Below, piece by piece: positions 27,701 through 36,731 of a stretch of DNA of 64,000 nt. A program made the position numbers and the translations under genes. Every line of letters starts with the position of its first letter. Positions within the stretch are counted from its first letter, which is position 1. The notes beneath the pieces were generated by a model. The model saw only the letters and a list, made by a program, of their open reading frames with translations. It made no database searches and was not told the DNA's origin. The stretch is taken from positions 28,895,375 through 28,959,374 of the forward strand of contig CAIIXF020000005.1 of the NCBI GenBank assembly GCA_903813345.2, written 5' to 3'. This DNA is from Owenia fusiformis (taxonomy: Eukaryota; Annelida; Polychaeta; Sabellida; Oweniidae).

Positions 27701-30700
27701 AGATACTTGACCCTGAATTCCAGTATTAAAATCTACATGTCACAACTTCAGACAGAATCATATTACATGTAAATACAGCAAGCAAAAGGACAAACAAACA
27801 TTTTTTCTCTTGTCTATCATTTTTCTCCTCCGCATTAAACATTATAATCTGACAGATACACCCTATGCAGACAGAGCCTGTGGGAAATATTGGGTGCGGC
27901 GCAAATGAGCGGAGGGTGCAGAGCTAACGGTCATTTTTGAATTTAAAATTGGGATATTTCTGAAACTAAGCCGTTTTCGGACTTCAAATATACCAAGATA
28001 TGTGTATCATATCTGAAAAACATTTCCGAATTTATATAAAATCACACAGATATTGCCTGGCTTCCAAGATGCAAAAATAATTTGTATAGATAGTGTACCT
28101 TGAACACCATTTTTTATGAATGCTGCGGACTCAGTATTAAAAGGATAATTTCAAAATATATAGGTCTGGGAAAGGTTTAAGGCACATTGCGCTACTATTT
28201 TCACAATTGTATTGATATTTGGTGTCAAATACACATATCTTGGTATATTTGAAGTCCCAAAACGGCTTAGTTTCAGAAATATCCCAAATTTAAATTCAAA
28301 AATGACCATTAGCTCCGCACCCTCCGCTCATTTGCTCCGCACCCAATATTTCCCACAGGCTCTGTCTGCATAGGGTGAGATAAAGAGAACCATTAGATTT
28401 GCATGTTCTTATTAGAAAAATTTAACGTATTATTGATTTTCTTTAGATACATATTTAATAGGAAAAGCAAAGGACATATTACTATAAAAAACCACCAATG
28501 TTGATTGTAATTTTGTCACCTCATATGCTGTACTATAATAGGATGATGTAAAATTAAAGCAATTCCAGTGATAACACGATACAAAGCGCTTACTGTTCCA
28601 AGCTCAGTCATCAAAGTCTGATTCTGCAAGCGGAATTCTTCCTCTTGACTGATAAGTTTTCTCTGCAATCCGTCATTCTCATTTATTAACATCTCAAACT
28701 CTCGCGCTTTCTTGCTTTTTTGCACTGCCTAAAATGTAACAAAATATACTATAATTGAACATGCATAATTCGCAACAATAAACCTGTGTAAGTGAACAAA
28801 CATCCCCTTTCTAGTAACACCCTTCTGTGAGAACACCCCTCTCAAGTAACACCCCTCTCTAGTGAACACCCCTTTCTAGTGAACACCCCTCTCTACTAGT
28901 GAACACCCCTCTCTAGTGAACACCCCTTTCTAGTGAACACCCCTCTCTACTAGTGAACACCCCTTTCTAGTGAACACCCCTCTCTACTAGTGAACACCCC
29001 TCTCTAGTGAACACCACTCTCTAGTGAACACCCCTCTAGTGAATACCCCATCTCTAGTGAACACCCCTCTTTAGAGAATACCCCTATCTAGTAAACACCT
29101 CCCTTCAGTTAACAATTTTAATCATCAAAAAATGATTATAATGAAAACCTACTACTGTAAGCAATGCACATTACACAAAGGCCAATTCATTAGAACTAAC
29201 CTGTCTATAGTGAACAAGGTAGTAGCAATTAATGATTGGTTTCCTGCAAAAATTCTGAAAATACCTTCTCAGGATTTGTATGTACCCTAAGTGTCACTCA
29301 TGCATCACTAAAGATTTCTTTTATAAGGATAGCCTCAAGACAAAACCTTCAGTAATACATAGAATATATGGTTATCCTAAGTTGGGGTGGAACTGAGTGG
29401 GAATTTTCAATATTGTTATCCTTTTGATTGTAAGCACATTTATACATGTAGATGTCACTTAGGAAAAAGTGACTTGGGAAAAAGTGACTTGGCAAAGATT
29501 ATCAACTCGTCAGTTGTTTTCTTAATTCAAATATCCTGATTCTATTTAATAGGCATATAAAACATAAACATACAAAACATTGCCACTGAATATAATTCTT
29601 TATATGCTTTGTTTATATAAGACAGGACACCTAGTCTGCGAGACTGTTCATTGATTCTATAGTTCTCTATCTGGTGTGACCCAACATGAATGAAAGATTC
29701 ATTCTCTTGAGGTGAATATCTGTGTATCTTTCACAAGGAACATTCAAGATGTCCTTATCAGTGAAGAACATATTTTGTGGCAAACAATATTCACAATATA
29801 TATAGATTTTATTGTAGACACAGAGCTCCTGTATCCCTATGCATAAAACTTTTAAATCAAATCTGTTCACTGATGGTATTTGAGTTATCAAAGATTACAT
29901 AATGAAAAATGGCAGCCATTTTGAAAGTCAGTTGTCATCTTGAAAATTTCTTCTTGAGCAGAGCTCTTTTGACCCTAGATGTCAGCATATAAAATTTGAA
30001 CCAAATCCATCCACTGGTATTTGAGTTATCAATGATGCATTTTTTACGAAAAATGGAGCCCATTTTGAGAATAAGTGGCCATCTTGAAAATAAATCCTTG
30101 AGTAGAACTCCTTTGTCTCTAGGCATCAACATTTAGACTTTGAGCCAAAGTTTGGTATGAAAAATGGCGGCCTTTTTAAAGTTCAGTGCCTATATTGAAA
30201 ATCTGGTCTAAGCACAGCTCCTTTGTCCCTGTGCATCAGAATATAAATATTTACAAAAAATTGGGACCAATTTGAATTAAGGATTATCATAATAAGGTAC
30301 AAAATTTGAATTAAATCTGTTGTCAAACTAGTAATTGAGTTATAGCCTGAACAGACAGACAAATCGGATGGACGGTTTCTCTATATCCCTCTCCAATTTC
30401 ATTCGGTGGGATAATAAAACTGAAACATTGTGACAATATTTTTTTAAACATCAAACAGCATACCCGATTAGCTTTTTCTAAATCTCTATCAAGTCGCTCA
30501 ACATCTGCCAAGAGCCTGTCTATTTCTAGAAAAGATAAATCACCAGCATTATTCATCTAATCCAAGTGTTTTTTATTACAATTTACTAGTAGAACATGTT
30601 GAATATTAGATGTATATCTGATGGGTACGACATTAAGGATTGAATTTATGAATTCTTATACCTAATAATATAAAACAAAATTCATAAACATAGCCTATAC

Positions 30701-32304
30701 TAGGTTATTAGACTGTAAATCAACACCTCATTTCTGTAGAAGGCTGATGTATCCAGCTTACCTCGTTTTGCTTTGGAATTTTCATCAGATAGATTGTAGT
30801 TTGTGGTCCGTAACTCCAACAGCTGAGTCTGAAAAACAGGGGAAATTGAAAAATTTGAGCCATGACAGAAACCAAACAGGGCACTAACATCACTACCTGC
30901 CATTTGTTATAGATGCCAAATGCAAACCACCAATTGTCAAATGCTGAACACCATCCAGAAAAAAGTTGGAGACTATTACAATGAGTCAAGCTGTTTTGGA
31001 AACAAATTACATGTACTCTTATCACCTAGAAGTAAAAAGGTCAGGGACCGTGAATTCGTACAATCCCCAATCCAATCCAGATAAATTTTATCTTTTGGGA
31101 TAAATCTTGGACTACTAATCTGATAAATATTTGGTGCATTCGTACGATCCGAGGATTATGAGGGGGAATCCCTAAGATTTATCCAATTTGCATTGGAATT
31201 CGGATAAAATTTATCCAAAAAGTAATCCACCTCAAGAGGTGGATTGATATTTATCCTGAGATTAATCCCAGGATCGTATCAATGACTGCCACTTGGAACA
31301 TTAAATGCGCATGATGACAGCTCCTGAACCAGCTGATTGGTTGTATTGAAACTATCAGATTGTTTTATGTTCTTTGCATCCTAGTGTAATTTTTAGGTCA
31401 CTTCCTGCAACATTTCCCATGATGCATTATCATCTCTTATAAAACAAGTCACTTAATAAATGTGGCACTGACATGTGATTGACATATTTTAGACATTGAT
31501 ATTCTGCACAGTCACTTCCAGAGGCCTAATTCATGAAAGCTCCTCAAGCTTGCATGTTCGTAGTGTATTTGCGGACCCATTACGTGTCCGCATTTTATTG
31601 CGTTGCGTGGTATTCACAAAGCTATCCGCATATCCGTGGAGTTTCCGCATGTAATCTCCGTGTCTTCAATCCGTGTCCTTGACGACTGTGTCACCAGTTA
31701 GGACACCAGTCACGTTATATTACCGAACAAATGTGAAAATGAAATGTTTGTTCGATGCTCGGATGATCACATTTTATTTAGCTCTCCTAAAATGAACGAA
31801 CAAACATTTCATTTTGCCACATGTTCGGTAATATAACGTATCATAACTTCCGGAAATGACAAGGCAGTTGTAAAATTTTTGGAAATTTTTTCAGTTCGTT
31901 TACATTTCTTGTAGATCTATAACTGTACTTATTGTTGATCAGACGGAAAGATAAGCTGATGTAGTTACATTGGAGTTCGTTTACTACCATTTGGAAGGCA
32001 CGTGAGGGACCCATTCATCAGGTAACACTTATATGTCGAAGTAAAGTTCTTGCTATTTTTAACATGAAATGAGGAGTAGTCTAAATATTATTTCAGATAG
32101 ACTATTGGAAATTCATAAAACCGGAAGTACGATTCTACAGCTTATTTTGATAGTTGAATGATGTTATATCTGTTTCAACACGTTCAGTATATGTACTTTA
32201 TACTTGTATTTTGCAGAAACATCGATATACATGTTTAAAACCTGAAATAAATGCGTATTTACCTGAATTCTAATGAATTCTTCTTCAGAAAGTGACGACG
32301 CCAT
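12745..32304 (-). CDS. GRIPAP1: GRIP1-associated protein 1 (GRASP-1) orthologue, complete, 24 coding exons
   Basis: Long coiled-coil Rab4 effector; in vertebrates it links Rab4 and Rab11 endosome recycling and binds GRIP1. Exons from start to stop: 32263-32304, 30762-30828, 30464-30525, 28594-28728, 26119-26284, 25767-25884, 24826-24917, 24278-24352, 23751-23821, 22904-22983, 22710-22757, 22270-22447, 20596-20730, 19805-19900, 18366-18512, 17889-18035, 17256-17366, 16853-16984, 15669-15771, 15036-15166, 14559-14660, 14101-14194, 13321-13472, 12745-12825. Together they give 2565 bases, 854 codons plus stop, in one frame, against about 840 aa in mammals. Diagnostic matches to the family are the N-terminus [14 protein letters not shown], the block [58 protein letters not shown] and the C-terminal LTKNMHLEK followed by [10 protein letters not shown]. 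Almost the whole protein is heptad-rich, with an acidic low-complexity insert at exon 7 and a serine-rich loop at exon 20. No signal peptide or membrane segment. Confidence 0.95.
13494..13745. mobile_element. Hairpin MITE with CAATAC repeats, copy 1 (GRIPAP1 intron)
   Basis: Starts TTATTGAATGATTTGAAGTG and ends TACAGCACAAGAACTGACCAA. Inside, TGTATTGCTACTGAGATTGT is answered by ACAAACTCAGTAGCAATACG as an inverted pair around TTCTGTATTGCGACGGAGAT. A second copy lies at 56312-56613 in the opposite orientation. No coding sequence; a non-autonomous DNA element. Confidence 0.75.
15879..16379. mobile_element. Compound palindromic MITE cluster (GRIPAP1 intron)
   Basis: An outer inverted repeat starts GTATCTCATACTTGAGTGGG near 15891 and is answered by CCCACTCAAGTATGAGATAC ending near 16233. 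Between them are GC-rich blocks containing CCCGCTCC and GGATATATTGTATATG. Directly adjoining is a second hairpin, 16236-16379: TTATGCACGGTCGGTTTGGA on the left, TCCAAAACCTCCCAGTGCAT on the right, and a CCCTCGG-rich loop. The short open frames here are translations of the hairpin and not genes. Confidence 0.65.
17735..17873. mobile_element. Small hairpin MITE (GRIPAP1 intron)
   Basis: CAATAGGGAGGTTAAGATTA at the left is matched by TAATCTTAACCTCCCTATTG at the right. An inner inverted pair follows: TTATCCCTATCCGTATGTTT and AAACATAGGGATAGGGATA. Total about 140 bp; no open frame. Confidence 0.75.
20268..20592. repeat. Minisatellite, AACTTGTAAATGTACCTGTA units (GRIPAP1 intron)
   Basis: About a dozen copies of the phrase AACTTGTAAATGTACCTGTA, with spacing of about 20-30 bases, run up to the exon at 20596. 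Two longer copies containing CAGTGTACACATAATTTGTA form a higher-order duplication of about 115 bp. The array inflates apparent open frames at the exon edge. Confidence 0.8.
26470..27690 (+). mobile_element. Transposon-like repeat, copy 2, with internal ~435-bp duplication (GRIPAP1 intron)
   Basis: Left end AACTCCGCGGAGTAGCAAAT then CCCAACGAAC; right end GAACTTCGTTCGTTGGGATA. So CCCAACGAAC/GTTCGTTGGG form short terminal inverted repeats. Inside, a segment beginning TTTTGAATTTTCTGAGGTAC is present twice (about 26610 and 27050) and the phrase GATGTTGCGAATATACTTCC twice (about 26921 and 27385). A GACGGACGGACAGACGG microsatellite lies just before the right end. No transposase; non-autonomous. Confidence 0.7.
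27859..28377. mobile_element. 519-bp palindromic MITE with 5-bp target duplication (GRIPAP1 intron)
   Basis: The element starts CACCCTATGCAGACAGAGCC and ends GGCTCTGTCTGCATAGGGTG. The inverted arms continue inward for about 150 bp with few differences, including the phrase ACTTCAAATATACCAAGATA on both strands. The bases AGATA occur immediately outside both ends (27854-27858 and 28378-28382), a clear target-site duplication. No open frame. Confidence 0.9.
28795..29105. repeat. Minisatellite, CTCTCTAGTGAACACCCC units (GRIPAP1 intron)
   Basis: About 17 copies of TAGTGAACACCCCTCTC, in two length classes (plain and with an extra TACTAG insert), are arranged in tandem between exons 4 and 3 of the gene. 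Central copies are nearly identical, edge copies degenerate. Confidence 0.9.
29830..30416 (+). repeat. Transposon-like repeat, copy 3 (GRIPAP1 intron)
   Basis: Contains AATGGCAGCCATTTTGAAAG, GCATATAAAATTTGAACCAA and the family's right end: CTATATCCCTCTCCAATTTC followed by ATTCGGTGGGATAATAAA. It lies only 47 bp from the exon at 30464-30525. The left boundary is eroded. Confidence 0.65.
31034..31280. repeat. Degenerate palindromic repeat rich in GGATAAAT/ATTTATCC
   Basis: CCAGATAAATTTTATC, GGATAAAATTTATCC, CCTAAGATTTATCC and TGATATTTATCCTGAG occur in both orientations. The blocks CGTACAATCCCC and CGTACGATCCGAGG appear internally and GGATCGTA at the right end. The arrangement fits an old nested hairpin element; boundaries are uncertain. 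Confidence 0.4.
31711..31840. repeat. Hairpin element (GRIPAP1 intron 1)
   Basis: CGTTATATTACCGAACAAAT at the left is answered by TGTTCGGTAATATAACG at the right. GAAATGTTTGTTCG is answered by CGAACAAACATTTC. The stem is about 40 bp and the loop about 45 bp. Confidence 0.7.
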
Positions 32305-32316
32305 ATTTACTTTATG

Positions 32317-32346
32317 TGACCTCTGACCTCATAACCTTGACCTTGA
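32317..32346 (-). promoter_or_regulatory. Cluster of nuclear-receptor half-sites just upstream of the GRIPAP1 start codon
   Basis: On the minus strand 32329-32317 reads AGGTCAGAGGTCA, two AGGTCA half-sites with one spacer base (DR1). 32346-32338 reads TCAAGGTCA, an extended half-site of the ERR/SF-1 type. They lie 13-42 bases before the ATG, in the 5' UTR or core promoter. Binding is an inference from motif shape only. Confidence 0.4.
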
Positions 32347-33525
32347 AACATTACTTCTGCTCTTCTGGCAAAACCCGACGGACCTCTGCCAGATAAGCTC
32401 CTCTGTGTCTAAGCTCAATAAATATACTCAAGGTTGACATATATCCCTCGACCTCGAGCCTACTACCAATAGGGGCTGAATCTGGCTCCGGATCCGTGGG
32501 CAAAACAGCCCTTATTCACGTCAATGGGCAAAAGCGCAAACGCCTGATTTTTTATCTCGAGTTATGGATTTATGTGGCCCCACTCATTCTCAAAATTCAT
32601 TTCGTTCGTTCACTGGCCTATCTGAAGTTCAAAAGCAATGTCTATTGTCTATGCTACATTTTGACACGAAACACAATAGGGGTCAAAAATCTACTTTGAC
32701 CCCCCGGGTTTGACCCCCTCTCACACGCCCGGTGATCGTACAAATGGGATGAAGGGGGATTAGGCGATTTCTGCAAGAAAACTCAACAAATTTGGAAGAT
32801 TTATTTTTTCAAGAGATTTACAACTGAATTGCCAAATGAATAGGCGCAGTGCATGGCAAAATATGTAAGTCATCTAGTTTTTTTTTAACTGATACCCTTC
32901 TAAGATATGAGATCTATTTAGAAAGGCGCATCATCACCAACGTGCAAAAGTCTATGTTTTTGCTATAAATAGGGCAACAATGGTCTAGACGACCTGTAAT
33001 AGGTATAAGGGACGTTATTATCGCAATACTAATGGCATTAATTTTGCTCACTTTTTAAAATTAGTTTCCATGCGTTATACAAAAAATAATCGTTAATATC
33101 GGAATGGGGATTTTCCAAAATTCTAACGCCAATATCTTTGGAACTAGACAAAAGAAAAAAATCTTCTTATTTTGAAGATAATCATGTTATTGTAAGATAC
33201 TAGAAATATGGACTTTATTACTCTAGAACGGTTCTGCAGGGTGTCTTTTGAAGATTGATAAATTAACATGGGGCTCAATATAGGTTTTTTATACAACTTC
33301 ACGGCCAAATATATTAAAATTAAGAGCGTTTAAGAAATGTGCCTGTTTGATTTCAATATATTAAAAAGCATTCCGAGATTACTAGGCCTAATCACTTCCT
33401 GTGAAAATGTGAATTTTTTATCAGTCTCAGAAAATGTCTCCAGAATGTAAAAGCCCAACTTGGCAGATGTCCCATTGTTTGATTGTGTCACTCTATACAC
33501 TCATTGGATTAATATTTTGTACATA
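32347..33525. other. Intergenic region upstream of GRIPAP1
   Basis: No exon recognised. It includes a GC-richer patch with CCCCCGGGTTTGACCCCC near 32700. The segment GGGGATTTTCCAAAATTCTAA near 33109 is similar to one near 36291, so a dispersed repeat is present at both places. Confidence 0.4.
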
Positions 33526-34152
33526 CAGGGTGGGCCAAAAAACGCCACTTTTGTTTCAAGACACTACAACTTTTTTATTTTCCAACCTACATACCCCAAA
33601 TTTTGCAGTTATATAGCCTAGTGCCAGGGGTTCTAGGTAATAATATAATCATAGTCCTTCAACTTGGATTATATTTGATTTAAAAGAGGAATTCAATTGG
33701 TCCGCCACCCTATTTGATGATATATTTTAGTTTTAGTTGCCTTGCTGATAGGGCCTATAGCAGTATCAATGAAATGTTAGATAAGTTTTTTCAACCTGTC
33801 TTTATTGCCAGCTTTAGTTAAGTAATTTTTTGGGGTGCCTTCATACAATCTCCTGGATACTAGTACCCATACCCTTTACTCACTGGGGTTTGCATCAAGG
33901 CTATAAGCTTGGCGATCATCAGGCCATATCAGTTCAGGAACATTTTGCAAATTATGCTTATTTCTTATGGCACACCACATGTTTAAGCCTAAGTGAGACG
34001 CTAGTGACATATTTTATTCAAGTAAAAGGGTTCAATTCATGATCCATGGCTAGATAACAACCTCAAGTTTCATTTGGTATGCTTATCATGATTTTGTATG
34101 AAAAATTAAAAATAGCATTTTGAAAAAAGTGGCGTTTTTGGGCCCACCCTGT
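33526..34152. mobile_element. Mariner-like MITE, about 627 bp
   Basis: Left end ACAGGGTGGGCCAAAAAACG followed by CCACTTTT; right end AAAAGTGGCGTTTTTGGGCC followed by CACCCTGT. These form terminal inverted repeats of about 28 bp with one or two differences. TA flanks both ends, as expected for Tc1/mariner insertions. The interior holds no transposase. A lone end with the same GGGCCCACCCTGT lies at 45446-45460. Confidence 0.8.
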
Positions 34153-34878
34153 ATAAATAGTCATACTAGTTATTCAATAGTCATTGAGTAGGGATAAGTT
34201 GTGTTTGAAATTATGTTGATCTACTTATTTCTAGAGAGAGGAAGGTCATGGTAAACTCTTGCTTTGTTCATATAACGCCTGGTTCTTACCTAGAAAGTTA
34301 TATGTAGTAAGGGTGTACTTCTAAGGTACTTCTTGAGATATGTAAAATCTAGGTAAGGACCAGGCGTTGTGAAAAAATAGAACTTTTCTTTTTTTTATAT
34401 TATCACAGTTCACTGGCTGATCATAGCAATGTTCATTTTTAGAAATCCAGCTCAACTTTATTGTGCAGAAGAAATATACTGTCACAATAAGTAGGCGGGA
34501 AAACGGCATTTGCTAATAAAATGTCCAAAGCAAAGGGAACTGTACGAGTGAACCGCAATCTCCCAGTACCCCCTGTATGGAGACAGAGGGTTACATCTAA
34601 ATCGTAGTGGACTCTCTTATGATCAAGCCAACCAATCTAAATGATACACGAATGACCATCTTCGAGTAGATGGGAAATATACCATCATTGTTAAAAAAAA
34701 GAAACATATGGCATAATTTCTGTAAAAGCCCAGTAATCGGTTTGTGTCCTCTAAATCGTATTATACATGGGTGGAGTAGTAACCTTTTAGAAATTGTTAT
34801 ATTTTATGTGTTTTCAAATGTTGCTCTTTGTGCTTCCTCACTGTGATGTGAAATAATAAATTCAGTATTTTACTGCCA

Positions 34879-35647
34879 CTTTAAGGTCTCATGGAAGTTA
34901 ACAGGAAGTGACAAAACAAAAAATGACAAAGCCATGCTGGATTTTGAAAATTTTTTGAACCAAGATAACAGAGTTCTGTTTGGACCTCCAGTCAGTTTAA
35001 CTAGTTCCACATATCATTTACATGACCAGGAACACAGTTGAAATGGTCAGAATGACCATAAACATGATAGAATAACCTTTTCAGCCCTCTGAAAATGTGA
35101 CTAAAAAATAGCTAAGAGTAGGTGCTCAGGAAAGGTCACTGAACAGAATATTTTGACTTTTTCAGAAAATGTGCCCAATATATTGCTCTAAATGATACAA
35201 TTCAAAAAAATTTGATATCATTCTTAGAAAAAGAAAAAATTGAAAAAAACTGAATTGAAAATCGATCTATTTTCCTTTTTACTACAGCCATTATTGTTTC
35301 AGACGATTTTTTAAAATTTCAAAGATTGTGTCATTTAGAGCAATATATTGGACACATATTCTGAAAAAATCAAAAGATTCTGTTCATTGACCTTTCCTGA
35401 GCACCTACTTTTAGCTATTTTTCAGTCACATTTTCAGAGGGCTAAAAAGGTTATTTTATCATGTTTATGGTCATTCTGACCATTTCAATTGTGTTCCTGG
35501 TCATGTAAATGATATTTGGAACTAGTTAAACTGACTGGAGGTCCAAACAGAACTCTGTTATCTTGGTTCAAAAAATTTTCAAAATCCAGCATGGCTTTGT
35601 CATTTTTTGTTTTGTCATTTCCTGTTAACTTCCATGAGACCTTAAAG
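34879..35647. mobile_element. 770-bp near-perfect palindrome (foldback-type MITE)
   Basis: The left arm begins CTTTAAGGTCTCATGGAAGT and the right arm ends ACTTCCATGAGACCTTAAAG. The inverted match runs inward almost to the centre near 35265, with phrases such as TGACCAGGAACACAGTT/AATTGTGTTCCTGGTCA and GCTCTAAATGATAC/GTGTCATTTAGAGC. Open frames on the two arms encode mirror copies of the same short peptide and are not genes. Confidence 0.85.
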
Positions 35648-36674
35648 CAAACTGTATATGAGCAATTGATCTTGAAGCAGATCAATATGATTGATATGCA
35701 TTTTTGACTTGTTAATTACTTCATGTGTTTTTTAATGTTGTCCCTTTTAATGTTGTCCCTGTTTTTTCTCGTTGTGATGTAAATTAAAGAATATATATAT
35801 ATTCTTTTCTGACATAGTTTTGCAACTTTTTTTGTTGACAATTGATCTCAATGAAGTAAAAAGAAGAAGGGACAACATTATATTTCATATGTTTTTTCTA
35901 ATGTTGCCCATTATGCTTTGTCACTATATGTAAGATAATACCAAGATGATCAATTAAAAAAGTCTTAAATGACTGAAAATAATGACTATTTTAATAATAA
36001 ATAGAAACAGTGGCAATAATGATGTGAAAAAAGTGATTTTTCCTTGAAAAGGTCATTTTATACATGTTAATAGAATGACCTATAGCTTTGAAATATAAAG
36101 GTCAGAATGACCTAATTTTTGGATCTGGTTATCAAACAAAGTCTCTTCTTTGATATCCTGTACAATATTTTCTAAATATCTTGGGGGCTAATATAGGGTC
36201 TTAAAGGCACTCGTCCTTTCATAGTAGACCTTTTGAGAAAAGGACACTTTGATAAAGCCATATTGATAGCGCTTTATAATGGCAGCCAATGGGGATTTTC
36301 CACAATTCAAACGTTAATATCTTTGGAACTAGGCAAAAGAAAAAACAACCCTTCTTACGATTTTCGAGGCCTGCTATCATCTACTGGGAGGACTTTTCCA
36401 CACAACTTTGTTAGATACCAAAAATATATGTACCAAAGACACTTTGGTCAAAAATGGTGCTTTATAAATGTGCAATTCTATGGTTTTATTGACCTAACTG
36501 ACTGCACTAGTACCCTGAAATCATGCGCCTGTGCGTTTGGCCTAGTTGCACGGACTGACGGATGACTAAACAGTTGTTTTGCCGAAAAATATGATATTTA
36601 TGAGATTAATGAGACATAACTATTCAATAAATGTGTTTCCATTTGCTTTTATCTCCGGCAATTAATACAACTCA
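35648..36674. other. Intergenic, degenerate repeats only
   Basis: Contains repeated phrases TTTAATGTTGTCCC and TTTTTCTAATGTTGCCC, and a segment like that at 33109-33180 (TCTTTGGAACTAG). No exon recognised. The 110-codon frame at 36233-36565 crosses this repeat and has no supporting signal. Confidence 0.4.
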
Positions 36675-36680
36675 TTTATT
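36675..36680 (-). terminator. Candidate polyadenylation signal of the minus AprA-like gene
   Basis: AATAAA on the minus strand, about 50 bases past the TAG at 36732-36734. It is the first canonical hexamer downstream. Confidence 0.5.
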
Positions 36681-36731
36681 CCAAATAACGAAAGAGAAGA
36701 CGTATATTCCATGTTATACAGGCTATGCCAA

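Noticed and set aside
28795-29105. CRISPR-like regular repeats
   Set aside because: Units are contiguous with no unique spacers, in an animal intron; a minisatellite.
35485-35707. Opposed 66- and 63-codon frames
   Set aside because: Both lie within the right arm of the 770-bp palindrome and mirror the left arm.
36233-36565. 110-codon + strand frame
   Set aside because: Overlaps a dispersed repeat also present near 33109-33180; composition is not protein-like and there is no splice support.
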